Below, piece by piece: positions 54,186-63,614 of a stretch of DNA of 64,000 bases. The first letter of the stretch is position 1, and every line of letters begins with the position of its first letter. Made by a program: the position numbers and the translations under genes. A model generated the notes under the pieces. That model worked only from the letters and a program-made list of their open reading frames with translations. It was not told where the DNA came from and ran no database searches. The DNA lies in NCBI RefSeq assembly GCF_000423605.1, contig NZ_AUIH01000001.1, positions 89,701-153,700 of the forward strand, read 5' to 3'. The stretch is from Saccharospirillum impatiens DSM 12546 (GTDB taxonomy: Bacteria > Pseudomonadota > Gammaproteobacteria > Pseudomonadales > Natronospirillaceae).

Positions 54186-54245
54186 CGGGCGATGGATGTG
54201 GCTCGAAACAGGCAGGGAGCCTTCATCAATACGCTGCCAGCGTTT

Positions 54246-54791
54246 TTACAGTTGCCGGATCAGTTCCTCGAACTGCTGGTTGGCTACTGTCGTAAAAAGT
54301 GGATCTTGCCGGTGTTCTACCCGGTCGAGAATGACTGAGCTGGCAGCGTTATCCAGCGCTTTGATGTCTTCGAAAACCGTCTTCTCTTCACGCTTGAGAT
54401 GGTCGATCTGCTGGGTATGAAACTGATCCAGTGTTTTGTGCAGCGTGTCCAGGGGAACCGCTTCTCCGAGGTTGATCGCATTGAGCAGTGTCCTGACTTT
54501 GCTAGCGCTTTGTTCCAGCTCCTGATGCTCAGCCCGAATGGCGTCCATGGCGGCGGTATCCCCCAGTTTGTTATCGATCAGATAATCGAAAGAGGCTTCT
54601 TCCAGCGGGTGGTGAAAACGGTCCGGGTAGTGCTGAATGTAGTCCATGACATCAAGAATTAGCGCGATATCGGGCTTTTCGGTACCCTCTTCCTCACGTG
54701 TATCGTACAGCGCGATTTGCCGTTCCAGCACATCCAGTACCTTCACGAGATTCCGGTGATCTTCTCTTAATTGGACGTAGAGCTTCGTCAT
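54246..54791 (-). CDS. Hemerythrin-domain protein
   Basis: 181 residues with a GGAGG site ahead of the ATG. Iron-ligand histidines and carboxylates: His12 in REDHRNLVK, YPDRFHHPLEEASF, RAEHQELEQ, and HTQQIDHLKREEKTVF. The HHPLEE motif is typical of bacterial cytoplasmic hemerythrin-like proteins that bind oxygen or handle NO/iron stress. Single domain, no membrane segment. Confidence 0.93.
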   Translation of the reverse strand: MTKLYVQLREDHRNLVKVLDVLERQIALYDTREEEGTEKPDIALILDVMDYIQHYPDRFHHPLEEASFDYLIDNKLGDTAAMDAIRAEHQELEQSASKVRTLLNAINLGEAVPLDTLHKTLDQFHTQQIDHLKREEKTVFEDIKALDNAASSVILDRVEHRQDPLFTTVANQQFEELIRQL

Positions 54792-54951
54792 GACAGACCT
54801 CCGCGGGAGCTGTGTTTAGGGTCACACTACGCTTTGATTAAAGGGCGGGTGATGATCTGTGTCAAGGTTCATGCAGAGCCTGAATCCGGGAGGCAGATGA
54901 TCAGCGGGGCTGACTTTAACGGGGTAAATCAAACATGCATGGCGGGAGACT

Positions 54952-55134
54952 TCACGTTAACCTTTGAACACACATAACGACGACACTGGCATCGATACCC
55001 TTCACCTGTTCCGTGTAGCCGATCGATAAAGCACGTTGTGGTGTTTCTTCAAAAGGGGAGGAGCCAAACTTGTGCTCGATGGTCACTGGAAAATCGCCGA
55101 TGCTGATAAGCTGAGGCAGACCAGAGTCTGACAA
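54952..55134 (-). pseudogene. Remnant of an iron-siderophore ABC binding protein
   Basis: The segment GDFPVTIEHKFGSSPFEE followed by TPQRALSIGYTEQ reproduces the first strands of the mature FepB/FhuD-type periplasmic binding domain (FPVTIEHKFG...PERV..LGYTDQ). Homology ends near 55006 and the frame closes at 54952; upstream there is a stop codon near 55165 and no signal peptide. Only about 45 of some 330 residues remain. It lies just downstream of a FhuF-like ferric reductase, suggesting loss of a siderophore-uptake locus. Confidence 0.72.
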
Positions 55135-55219
55135 ATGGTAGCCAGTATTGTCACTTTCACAGGTCTATCATTAGGTTGAACGTTTGAATGAACGTGCTCT
55201 AAAATCTGTGTTTTGAAAA

Positions 55220-55954
55220 TCACACGGCGCTAAGTTCATGTTGGCTTTTCAGGTAAGCCTGCAATCGAACATCGCGTTCCGCCTGGGGAAATAACACACA
55301 GGTAGAGCAATAGGTGGCCGCCTCTGTCGTGTAATAGCGGCAACACCCACCCCGGGCGCGAAAGTGTTGGCGGGCCACCGGGCGGTCCGGTTTGTCCGGA
55401 TCAGTAACGGTGACTTCGAAATAGCCGGTTTGCTTGTTGTGGAGTGGTGAGCCCTTTTGTTTAATCAGGGCCAGTGCCTCTTGTCTGGCGTAGTCTTCAT
55501 CGCCCAGTTGGCGGCCTGCATTCAGGAAGGCGGCGGCCAGTGCATCGGCGACCAGGCGCCATTGTGCGGCCTTACCCAGTCGGTAATGCTGGTAGAGGCG
55601 TTCAATGAGGGGCTGGTAGAGCTGCTCCAACTGTCGTCTCAGGTTGTCTCGCAGCGCTTCCAGGCTGGGTAGGGGTATCGCATCGCGGATCAGGTGGTGT
55701 GGAGCGAAAGCCCAGCAGGTTGAGTTCAATAATTGGACTTCAAGCGCTTTATAGGTGCCGCTCTCTCCGTTCACGTCCCAATGGACGTCGTAGTCGGCGA
55801 GTGCCAGGTCCCCAGCGTCCAGGGAGGGAACGATACCCTCTGCCAGATACAGGGCGGCAACGGCCGTCAGCAGGTAATAAGCGGTATCACCCACCAGAAA
55901 TGCCACCTGGCCTTTCTCATCGAGGCCCGGGCATCGCTGTGCCTCATAGCTCAT
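55220..55954 (-). CDS. FhuF-like siderophore-iron reductase with C-terminal [2Fe-2S] site
   Basis: 244 residues. The C-terminal CC-x10-C-x2-C motif (Cys204, Cys205, Cys216, Cys219 in GGCCRYYTTEAATYCSTC) is the [2Fe-2S] site of FhuF/FchR-type ferric-siderophore reductases. No membrane segment, so it acts in the cytoplasm to release iron from imported ferric siderophores. It now stands beside only a remnant of a siderophore-binding protein, so it may itself be a survivor of a lost operon. Frame intact. Confidence 0.82.
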   Translation of the reverse strand: MSYEAQRCPGLDEKGQVAFLVGDTAYYLLTAVAALYLAEGIVPSLDAGDLALADYDVHWDVNGESGTYKALEVQLLNSTCWAFAPHHLIRDAIPLPSLEALRDNLRRQLEQLYQPLIERLYQHYRLGKAAQWRLVADALAAAFLNAGRQLGDEDYARQEALALIKQKGSPLHNKQTGYFEVTVTDPDKPDRPVARQHFRARGGCCRYYTTEAATYCSTCVLFPQAERDVRLQAYLKSQHELSAV

Positions 55955-55978
55955 CAGCCGGTCTGGGCAACACCCTTG

Positions 55979-56503
55979 CTATGAGGCAGGTTTCAGCAAG
56001 CTTCGGTTTTTATTGAACCAGTCTTTGTACGTCTGGGGTGCGCGGCCGGTTAGCTGCTTGAAGTCCTCAGTCACCTGCGCAACGTGGCCCTGGCGGGTGT
56101 TGGTGTCGAAGCTGGCCAGGGCTTTCGCAATGACCGGTGGCAGCCCGGCCTGTTCCATCCCGGCTTGTTTTTGTTCATCGGTAATCGGCACGACCGTGAT
56201 CGACTTTGCGCTGATGTCACTGAGCAACGTAGCCAACTGGGCAGTGGTTAAGGCCTCGCTACCGGTGAGGGTGTAGGTGCGGTTGCTGTAGTCGTCTTTG
56301 GCCAATGCGGCTGCCGCGGCAAGGGCCAGGTCAGCGCGGGCGATGTTCGCCATCCGGGCATCACCGGCGGCACTGAACCACTGACGGGACGCCAGAATCG
56401 GGTCTGACTCCATTAGTAGGTTTTCGAAATACCAGCTGTTGCGCAGAATGGTCCAGCTCATCGAGCTTGGAGCCAGCGCTTGTTCGGTACCCAGATGGTC
56501 ACC
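55979..56503 (-). pseudogene. C-terminal half of a QorB/NmrA-type NAD(P)H-quinone reductase
   Basis: The sequence HLGTEQALAPSSMSWTILR, then NSWYFENLL and TYTLTGSEALTTAQLATLLS, aligns with E. coli QorB from its middle to its end. Homology starts at about 56503, and an in-frame stop lies a few codons further upstream. The entire Rossmann half with the NADPH-binding GxxGxxG is absent, so this cannot be a functional SDR. An ATG at 56461 could still allow translation of 160 residues. The break coincides with the start of the HxlR remnant on the other strand. Confidence 0.82.
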
Positions 56504-56507
56504 GGCG

Positions 56508-56642
56508 AAGGTAATGGCGGAGTTTGGTCATTCTTTTTACGCGAACTTACAACCGATGGTGACGTGGGCGGACACGCACCATGACGACATACGCAAGGCG
56601 CGAGAAGCCTATGTGGCCAATGAGCCGTATCAGGCATTGTAG
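56508..56642 (+). pseudogene. C-terminal fragment of an HxlR-family regulator
   Basis: About 44 codons reading MAEFGHSFYANLQPMVTWAD and THHDDIRKAREAYVANE match the C-terminal helix of HxlR winged-helix regulators (TEFGQSL...L..L..WAD.H...I..AR..Y). The DNA-binding part is missing. HxlR genes are commonly divergent from QorB/NmrA genes, so this and the neighbouring fragment are the two tails of a former divergent pair. Confidence 0.68.
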
Positions 56643-56683
56643 TGCCCCGCACCTGATTGGCTAACGGGCCGCTCGAACTGATC

Positions 56684-56929
56684 TCACACTTTATTTTCCA
56701 GATAGGTGATCAGTTGGGCCACCGTTTGCAGTCGGGCAAAGTCGGTGTCGGGGATGTTGACGCCCAGCCGTTTGTGAATGGCTGCTGCCAGGTTGAAAGA
56801 GTCCATTGAATCTAGGTCGTAGTCGTCTCTGAGGCTGGCGTCGTCGGTGACTTCATCCGGTAATAGGTCGGGTGCGATGCTGGTGATTTCTTCTACCAGG
56901 GCTGTTCTCAGTTGGTCGTAGCTCATCAT
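56684..56929 (-). CDS. Acyl carrier protein, last gene of the acyl-CoA synthetase/dehydrogenase operon
   Basis: 81 residues. The phosphopantetheine attachment site is Ser41 in YDLDSMDSFNLA; the rest is a four-helix ACP. Start at 56929 (or the adjacent ATG at 56926), overlapping the E2 stop by one base (TGATG). It is not the housekeeping AcpP: DSM-DSF and overall sequence differ from the DSLDTVE type. Coupling to the E2 gene suggests that an acyl group is passed to or carried on this protein. Confidence 0.92.
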   Translation of the reverse strand: MMSYDQLRTALVEEITSIAPDLLPDEVTDDASLRDDYDLDSMDSFNLAAAIHKRLGVNIPDTDFARLQTVAQLITYLENKV

Positions 56930-58188
56930 CAGGCAGTGTCCTTTTGTGCAGGTACATTTAATTGCTCGGGATGTTGTAGGTTTTGGTCGATGCGGCCGAG
57001 AAACAGACCACCGCGGTGGCCATCGCTGACTCTGTGGTCGGCGGCGAGCGTGGCTTGCATGACCGGGCGCACCGTCAGTGCGTCGCCAACCGCCCAGGGC
57101 CGGGGGCTGACTTTACCAAACCCCAGAATCGCGACCTGAGGCGGGTAAATCACACCGTATACCGAATCGACGCCACGCTCACCCAGGGCCGTTATGGTGA
57201 TGGTGCCGCTGGTCATCTCCGAACTGCGCAAACCACCCAGGCGGGCGCGCCGGGTCAGGTCCTGGAGTTTGTCCATCAAGTTGGCCAGATCAAGCTGCTC
57301 GGCATTAAGCAGGGCCGGTGTGATCAGGCCGGCACTGCGCAAATTAATGGCGACACCGAGATGAATCGACGGGCAGGGCTGATATACACCTTCCTGGTAG
57401 TAGCCGTTCATTTCGGGAAAATCGAGCAGGGCGTTGGCAACGGCCTTGAATATAAGTACCGACATCAACAAGCGCCCTTCCGGTGGTTGGGCGGCGTTGT
57501 AGCTGTCGAGCCAGCGTGTGGCGGGCAACATATCGATGGCGGTTGACAGGTAGTAGTGGGGAATTTCCCGTTTCGATCGTGCCATGGCCGCAGCAATGGC
57601 TTTGCGCATCTCTGCCGGGTCAAATCCTTTACGGGGGGCTTTGCCAGACGTTTTTGTTGTTGGTGGCTGAGACCCGGTCAGGTCTGAAGCCAGAATGGCA
57701 CCCTGGGGCCCGCTGCCTGTCAGTCCTTGCAGTGACTGGCTTGAATCCCGGGCACGCTGACGCGCCAGAGGGCTGGCTTTCAGTCGGTCTCCCTGCTGGG
57801 GTTTGGTTTCGGAAGTCTGTTCATTGATTGGCGGCTCGGGTGTCGTTGTCGCTTGCGCGAGTGTTCGCTCAATAGGCTGCCCACTAACCTCGACAGGGCG
57901 CTCCCCAATGGGTTCTGGCTCTGGCGTTTGCGGATCAGGAGGTCGGGTGGCGGAGGCTGTCGCCAGCCTGGCAATGGGTTTGCCAACGGGTACTGTGGTA
58001 TCCACGGGAACATACAGCTCTTCTACCACGCCTTCTTCAAATACTTCGACCTCAATGGCGCCCTTGGCGGTTTCAACGACCGCAATGACATCACCTTTGT
58101 GAACAGTATCGCCTGCCGCGACCTGCCATTCCACCAGCACGGCTTCGTCCATATCGGCACCCAGTGAGGGCATTAGAAAATCACTCAT
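56929..58188 (-). CDS. 2-oxo acid dehydrogenase E2, dihydrolipoamide acyltransferase
   Basis: 419 residues from the ATG at 58188 ([13 protein letters not shown]), overlapping the E1 gene by 8 bp. One lipoyl domain (1-76) with lipoyl Lys42 in [12 protein letters not shown], a Pro/Glu/Thr-rich linker, a peripheral subunit-binding domain ([15 protein letters not shown] near 150), and the CAT catalytic domain with its active-site DHRVSDG near the C-terminus. It would take the acyl group from E1 to CoA or, given the neighbour, to ACP. No E3 (dihydrolipoamide dehydrogenase) gene accompanies it. Confidence 0.95.
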   Translation of the reverse strand: MSDFLMPSLGADMDEAVLVEWQVAAGDTVHKGDVIAVVETAKGAIEVEVFEEGVVEELYVPVDTTVPVGKPIARLATASATRPPDPQTPEPEPIGERPVEVSGQPIERTLAQATTTPEPPINEQTSETKPQQGDRLKASPLARQRARDSSQSLQGLTGSGPQGAILASDLTGSQPPTTKTSGKAPRKGFDPAEMRKAIAAAMARSKREIPHYYLSTAIDMLPATRWLDSYNAAQPPEGRLLMSVLIFKAVANALLDFPEMNGYYQEGVYQPCPSIHLGVAINLRSAGLITPALLNAEQLDLANLMDKLQDLTRRARLGGLRSSEMTSGTITITALGERGVDSVYGVIYPPQVAILGFGKVSPRPWAVGDALTVRPVMQATLAADHRVSDGHRGGLFLGRIDQNLQHPEQLNVPAQKDTA

Positions 58189-60217
58189 GGCCACCTCGCA
58201 GCGTTGCCCTGGCAGCGTTGACAATGTCGTCGATCTGGGGCAAAGCGGCCGCCTCCAGATGAGCGGCATAGGGTATCGGTACTTCCTTGCTGGCTACCCG
58301 GGCAATGGGCGCATCCAGCTCCCAGAATGCCTGCTCCATGAGTGCGGCGCTGACTTCGGCGGCCATGCCACCGGTTTTCCAGGCTTCCTCAATAATTACA
58401 GCCCGGTGAGTGCGTGACAGCGACTCTATCAACGTGCGGGTATCCAGTGGCCGCAGCACTCTCAGGTCTATGACTTCAGCGTCGATGCCTTCCTGACTCA
58501 GCATTTCGGCGGCAGTGAGCGTTTTATTCAGGCTGCCACCGTAGGTGATCAGAGTGATGTTTTTGCCGGGCCTGCGAATGGCTGCCTGATCAATGTTAAC
58601 GCCATCCGGACAGGGTGCCAGAGTGCCTTTGTCGTTGTAGTGAGCGGCATGTTCAAAGATCAGGACCGGGTTGGGGTCCTGCAGGGCCGACCACAGCATG
58701 TAGCGTGCGTCTTCGAGCGTCGCGGGCGTTAGTACCCGTAACCCGGGGACATGGGCATACCAGTGTTCCAGGCTGTGTGAGTGCTGTGCGGCCAATTGAC
58801 GACCGGCACCGGTGGCCATGCGGATTACCAGCGGCACATTGAACTGCCCGCCGGACATATGCAGCAGGGCCGCTGCGGTATTCACAATCTGATCCATCGC
58901 GAGCAGACTGAAGTTTACCGTCATGATCTCGACAATCGGGTGCATGCCACCGAGTGCCGCGCCGACACCGGCTCCGGTAAACCCATTTTCAGCCAGCGGT
59001 GTATCACGTACCCGCTCCTCGCCAAACTCGGCCAGTAAATCGTGGCTGACGGCATAGCAACCACCGTAGTGACCAACGTCTTCGCCCATCAGGAAGCAGA
59101 GGTCATTGTGCTGCAGGGCTTCCTGCAGACCGAGATGGCAGGCTTCGCGATAGGTTGTCTCCAGAGGGGCTCGGGTGGCGTTAGGCGGCGGCAGGAAGGA
59201 CGCTGTCCCAGCCAGGCTGACATGATGCCCAAGACTGGCTGCATCTTCCCAGGGCGATGACTCGGCGAAAGCAACGGCGGCTTCTATCTCGTCTGCGACG
59301 TCCCCCTCGATACGTTCTAGATCCCCGGGGTGCAGTAACTGGTTGTGTTCCATCCATTGGGTCAGCAGTAAAATGGGCCCTTTTTCTTTCCAGGTTTCCA
59401 CTTCCGCCTTGTCGCGGTAAAGCTGAGGGTCAAACATGGAGTGAGCGCGAAACCGGTAGGTATGGCACTCCAGAAACTGCGGGCCTTCACCCTGGCGTAT
59501 TGACTCGATTGCACGACGTGCAGCCGCCTCTACATCGACCACATTCATGCCATCAACACTTTCAGCATGCAGCTGGTAGGCTTCTGCTTTGCGATACAGG
59601 TCGGTTTGTGATTGAGACAAAGACAGGGCGGTGCCCATGGCGTAGTTGTTGTTTTCGCAAACGAACAGCACCGGCAGCTGCCAAAGGGCAGCAAGGTTCA
59701 GGCTTTCATGAAAAGCCCCTTCTGCAGCGGCTCCTTCACCGAAAAAGCACACGGTGACCCGGTTGCGACCTGACATCTTGTCAGCCAGCGCCAGACCAAC
59801 GGCGAGGGGCAAACCGCCTCCGACGATGGCGTTGCCACCAAAGAAGCGTCGTTCGGCGTCGAACAAATGCATGGAACCGCCCCGTCCCTGACTGCAACCG
59901 GTCACTTTGCCATACATCTCGGCCATGACGCTGTTCATCGACAAGCCACGCAGCAGAGCATGACCGTGCTCGCGATAGGTGGCGACGACAGCATCATCGT
60001 CATTCAAGTGACGGGTTATGCCCACGGCAACGGCTTCCTCGCCGATATAAAGGTGCAGAAAGCCACGAATTTTCTCCCGGGTATACAGTTCTGCACACTT
60101 CTCTTCAAAGCGACGAACGCGAATCATCTGGGAGAGCAAACTGAGCAAGTGGTCGCGGGATAAGCGCAACTTGCGACTGGGGTCCAACTGACCCGGCATG
60201 GGTGATGTCGTGCTCAT
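58181..60217 (-). CDS. Fused E1 alpha-beta 2-oxo acid dehydrogenase
   Basis: 678 residues in which the E1 alpha and beta subunits, usually separate, are joined. Alpha part (about 1-335): [17 protein letters not shown], thiamine-diphosphate site [19 protein letters not shown] with NNNYAMGT, and [10 protein letters not shown]. Beta part (about 350-678): [30 protein letters not shown] and [17 protein letters not shown]. The alpha/beta family resembles acetoin/pyruvate and branched-chain types. Substrate is not fixed by sequence. Overlaps the acyl-CoA synthetase gene by 4 bp. Confidence 0.95.
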   Translation of the reverse strand: MSTTSPMPGQLDPSRKLRLSRDHLLSLLSQMIRVRRFEEKCAELYTREKIRGFLHLYIGEEAVAVGITRHLNDDDAVVATYREHGHALLRGLSMNSVMAEMYGKVTGCSQGRGGSMHLFDAERRFFGGNAIVGGGLPLAVGLALADKMSGRNRVTVCFFGEGAAAEGAFHESLNLAALWQLPVLFVCENNNYAMGTALSLSQSQTDLYRKAEAYQLHAESVDGMNVVDVEAAARRAIESIRQGEGPQFLECHTYRFRAHSMFDPQLYRDKAEVETWKEKGPILLLTQWMEHNQLLHPGDLERIEGDVADEIEAAVAFAESSPWEDAASLGHHVSLAGTASFLPPPNATRAPLETTYREACHLGLQEALQHNDLCFLMGEDVGHYGGCYAVSHDLLAEFGEERVRDTPLAENGFTGAGVGAALGGMHPIVEIMTVNFSLLAMDQIVNTAAALLHMSGGQFNVPLVIRMATGAGRQLAAQHSHSLEHWYAHVPGLRVLTPATLEDARYMLWSALQDPNPVLIFEHAAHYNDKGTLAPCPDGVNIDQAAIRRPGKNITLITYGGSLNKTLTAAEMLSQEGIDAEVIDLRVLRPLDTRTLIESLSRTHRAVIIEEAWKTGGMAAEVSAALMEQAFWELDAPIARVASKEVPIPYAAHLEAAALPQIDDIVNAARATLRGGHE

Positions 60218-62001
60218 TGGCCCGATCCCTCCAGTGTCGAGGTATCGCCCTCTGGGAGCCCCAACTCACGGGCTTTGAGCAGGCGGCGCATTATCTTTCC
60301 GCTTCGGGTTTTGGGCAGGTTGTCGCTGAAGGCGAGGGACTTGGGTGCCACTGCTGACCCCAGTCGTTTACGTGCCAGGCCCAGTATGTCTTTGGCCAGG
60401 GCATCACTGGCCGTGTAGCCGGGCTTCAGACCGACGAAAGCTTTCACTACTTCACCACCGACTTCATCGGGAATACCGATGACACCGGCTTCTGCGACGC
60501 CCGGGTGCTCCATCAGTACGCTTTCAACTTCGAAGGGGCCGATCAGGTGTCCGGAAGATTTGATCACATCGTCGGCCCGGCCAATGAACCAGAAGTAGCC
60601 TCCATCGTCTTTTCGCGCAAGGTCGCCGGTAAAGTACCAGCCGTCGATAAACGCCTTTCGGTAACGTTCATCTTCATGCAAGTAACCGCGAAACATCGAT
60701 GGCCAGCCGGCCTTTAACACCAGTTCGCCGGTTTCATCGGGATCATTGATCAGGCGCATGCCACCGTTTTCAGTGCGTTCGGCAATAGCGGCTTCAATGC
60801 CCGGAACGGGGCGGCCCATTGAGCCGGGTTTAATGTCCATGCTGGCGTAATTGGCAATCATGATGCCGCCCGTTTCTGTCTGCCACCAGTTGTCGTGAAA
60901 CGGCAACCCCAGGGTTTCCATGCCCCAGATGACGGCCTCGGGGTTCAGCGGTTCGCCCACACTGGCGAGAAACCGCAGGGAGGATAAGTCGTGCTGATCG
61001 GCCAGCTCGCGGCCGTATTTCATCAGCATGCGAATGGCCGTTGGTGCCGTGTACCAGACTGTAACCGCCTGATCCTGCAGTATTCGGTACCAGCGTTCAG
61101 CGTCAAAATCCGCTTCGTCGATAACCAGGGTGACACCATGGCACAGTGGCGCGATGATGCCGTAGGACGTACCTGTGACCCAGCCGGGGTCCGCAGTGCA
61201 CCAGTAGATGTCCTGTGGGTGCAGGTCGAGGGCGAAGGCCGCTGTCATATAGTGTGCCAGTACCGCCTGATGAACATGAATAGCGCCCTTGGGTTTGCCC
61301 GTTGTGCCACTGGTAAAATGCAGCAGAGCCATGTCTTCCGGCTGTGTTTTCACGGTGTTGAACTTAGCACTGCTGTCTGCCAGCAAAGGTTGCAGTGACA
61401 GCACCTGATCTGTGGTCAGTTCCGGGTCTTCGGGCGAATCCAGTAACAGCACATAGCGTAACGAGGGCAGTTCTGTTATCCAGTCAGCCAGTTTCTTTTT
61501 GTACAGACGGGTGGTGGTTACTATGGCCGTTGCATTGCCAATCTCCATTCTTGCCCGAATGGGTTCTGGCCCGAAGGCAGAGAATAAAGGAGAAAATACG
61601 CACCCTGCCTTTAGCGTGCCCATAATAGCCATGTAAAGATCAGGGGTGCGCCCGCACAGACAAAATACCCGGTCACCTTTTTGCAAGCCCAGGGACGTCA
61701 TGACATTGGCAAACTGGTTGGCTCGTTGCCACAAACCCAGATACGTGATGTCTTCGGGAAGAGCGGTCGGGTCCTTGCTGAGAAAACGCAATGCGACCTG
61801 GTCTTTTTTGGCTGATTGCTGATGACGGTCGAGCGCGATGGCGGCAATGTTTATCGAGTCAGCCTCTGCAGGCAGGCTTATGCCGTCAGCTGCCTGTTGC
61901 CACCGGAAATTTTTAAAAACGGTGTCATAGTCGTTCAAGTTAGGCTGAATGCCTGAATTTTTTAAGGCTTTGGACACGATCGGGTAGGTCATCTTTGACA
62001 C
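60214..62001 (-). CDS. Acetyl-CoA synthetase-like acyl-CoA ligase
   Basis: 595 residues, somewhat shorter than the usual 650-residue Acs. Adenylate-forming motifs: [50 protein letters not shown], and the Lys motif [11 protein letters not shown]. The [20 protein letters not shown] segment is typical of acetyl/propionyl-type ligases. It is the first gene of the operon with the fused E1, E2 and ACP. It may activate acetate, another short acid, or a product of the E1-E2 complex. Confidence 0.93.
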   Translation of the reverse strand: MSKMTYPIVSKALKNSGIQPNLNDYDTVFKNFRWQQAADGISLPAEADSINIAAIALDRHQQSAKKDQVALRFLSKDPTALPEDITYLGLWQRANQFANVMTSLGLQKGDRVFCLCGRTPDLYMAIMGTLKAGCVFSPLFSAFGPEPIRARMEIGNATAIVTTTRLYKKKLADWITELPSLRYVLLLDSPEDPELTTDQVLSLQPLLADSSAKFNTVKTQPEDMALLHFTSGTTGKPKGAIHVHQAVLAHYMTAAFALDLHPQDIYWCTADPGWVTGTSYGIIAPLCHGVTLVIDEADFDAERWYRILQDQAVTVWYTAPTAIRMLMKYGRELADQHDLSSLRFLASVGEPLNPEAVIWGMETLGLPFHDNWWQTETGGIMIANYASMDIKPGSMGRPVPGIEAAIAERTENGGMRLINDPDETGELVLKAGWPSMFRGYLHEDERYRKAFIDGWYFTGDLARKDDGGYFWFIGRADDVIKSSGHLIGPFEVESVLMEHPGVAEAGVIGIPDEVGGEVVKAFVGLKPGYTASDALAKDILGLARKRLGSAVAPKSLAFSDNLPKTRSGKIMRRLLKARELGLPEGDTSTLEGSGQ

Positions 62002-62090
62002 TCCACTGAATCCTGTCTACAGCCTTTATGGCAGGATCGTTTCTGGTTAAACGATATTGCCAGTGTAGTACTGGAACAGAAATAACGGGG

Positions 62091-62202
62091 TGATCTGTAT
62101 CAATATTTCAGGCCGGAAGCGGTTCAGCGATACAAACTGGTTTTTCGTAATGTTGAACGGTATTTTTGTAATGATTGGGTCTCAATGCTTGATAAAGATC
62201 AA
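62091..62202. promoter_or_regulatory. Two FNR/Anr-type boxes in the divergent acs-like/glgC region
   Basis: TTGAT-AAAG-ATCAA at 62189-62202 is a perfect FNR/Anr consensus. GTGAT-CTGT-ATCAA at 62091-62104 matches nine of the ten conserved bases. They are 98 bp apart. The first is about 120 bp upstream of glgC, the second about 90 bp upstream of the acyl-CoA synthetase start, so each divergent promoter can have its own box. The rest of this 323-bp gap holds no gene. Confidence 0.7.
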
Positions 62203-62324
62203 CAAAAGGATCATGAAAGAGGCCATAGTGTTATTCGGGGATTTGTCGGGGTTTGCGTGTTGCGTTGTGGGACCTGCTGTAGGCATTTTGGAACGTCACA
62301 AAACACCGGTAGAGGCCATGTAAG

Positions 62325-63614
62325 ATGCAGTCTGGAAGCGTCAGTCAGCAAGTTAAATCATTAGCAGAACAGAGCATGGCCTTGATTCTGGCCGGGGGCC
62401 ATGGAACCCGGTTGAAAAATCTCACGCGCTGGCACGCGAAGCCGGCCATTCCTTTTGGTGGGCAGTTTCGAACCATCGATTTTTCCCTGTCCAATTGTTT
62501 GCATTCGGGTATACGACGCATTGGTATTCTCACTCAGTACAAATCCTATTCGCTTAATTGCCATATCCAGCGCGGCTGGAATTTTCTCAATAACGGCATG
62601 GGGGATTTTATCGATTTGCTGCCTGCTCAGCAGCGTACCGGCAGTGGCTGGTATCAGGGTACAGCCGATGCTGTTTACCAGAACCTTGATATCATTGAAG
62701 AACATGCGCCTACCTACGTTGTTGTACTGGCGGGTGATCACGTTTATAAAATGGACTACGGTCAACTGCTGTTACAACACCAGGCATCGCAAGCACCCAT
62801 GACCGTGGCGTGTGTGGAAGTGGATGTGCAAACCGCCGAGGGGTTTGGCGTGCTGGCAGTAGATTGGCAAAATAGAATCTATGCCTTTGAAGAGAAACCA
62901 GTTAAACCCCGCACAGTGCCAGGCAAACCCGATCGTGCACTCGCTTCAATGGGTGTTTACGTGTTCAACACGGATTTTCTGCTAGCGCGACTGAGAGACG
63001 ATGCCAGTGACCCGGACTCCAGTCATGATTTTGGCAAAGACATCATTCCACGCCTGCTCGATCAGTGGCCAGTCAATGCCTACCCCTTTGTTGCCGCCAA
63101 TGGCGAGCCGGCGTACTGGCGAGACGTGGGTACACTGGATCAGTTCTGGCAAGCGAACATGAATCTGCTCGGCGACCAACCCCTTCTCGATTTGTTTGAT
63201 CTGCGCTGGCCTGTTTGGACAACGCAGGAACAACTGCCACCGTCCAAGTTTGTGTTTAATGCCCAGCGCGGCAGGCATGGGCAGGCGATTGACTCGATGG
63301 TCAGTAATGGTTGTCAGGTCTATGGTGCGACGGTTCGCGGCAGTATTCTGTTCAACAACGTCAGCGTTGGTCCCGGGACTGACATCAGTGAATCCCTGAT
63401 ATTATCGGGCGCTCGTATTGGCAGCGATTGCCGGCTGAATAAAGTGATTATTGACCAGCGGTGTGTAGTGCCCGACGGCACCGTGATCGGAGAAGATGCC
63501 ATCAGTGACGCCAGACGTTACACCCTCTCACCCGGCGGCGTTGTGCTGGTCTCCTCGTCAGACTGTGGTTTGCCGGTGGAAGACAGTCGTTACAGAGTAC
63601 CTGCCGTTATATAG
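62325..63614 (+). CDS. glgC: GlgC, glucose-1-phosphate adenylyltransferase
   Basis: 429 residues from the ATG at 62325. Nucleotide-binding ILAGGHGTRLKNLTRWHAKP (Lys and Arg of the pyrophosphorylase motif) and substrate segments GTADAVYQNLDII, VVLAGDHVYKMDY and FEEKPVKPRT; the C-terminal left-handed beta-helix contains ILFNNVSVGPGTDI. It makes ADP-glucose for glycogen synthesis, the committed step. No other glg gene lies within the window; it is divergent from the acyl-CoA synthetase operon. An FNR-type box about 120 bp upstream suggests oxygen-responsive expression. Confidence 0.97.
   Translation: MQSGSVSQQVKSLAEQSMALILAGGHGTRLKNLTRWHAKPAIPFGGQFRTIDFSLSNCLHSGIRRIGILTQYKSYSLNCHIQRGWNFLNNGMGDFIDLLPAQQRTGSGWYQGTADAVYQNLDIIEEHAPTYVVVLAGDHVYKMDYGQLLLQHQASQAPMTVACVEVDVQTAEGFGVLAVDWQNRIYAFEEKPVKPRTVPGKPDRALASMGVYVFNTDFLLARLRDDASDPDSSHDFGKDIIPRLLDQWPVNAYPFVAANGEPAYWRDVGTLDQFWQANMNLLGDQPLLDLFDLRWPVWTTQEQLPPSKFVFNAQRGRHGQAIDSMVSNGCQVYGATVRGSILFNNVSVGPGTDISESLILSGARIGSDCRLNKVIIDQRCVVPDGTVIGEDAISDARRYTLSPGGVVLVSSSDCGLPVEDSRYRVPAVI

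Noticed and set aside
56439-56507. 5' part of the plus-strand frame before the HxlR-like tail
   Set aside because: It is antisense to the QorB remnant; HxlR similarity starts only at about 56508.
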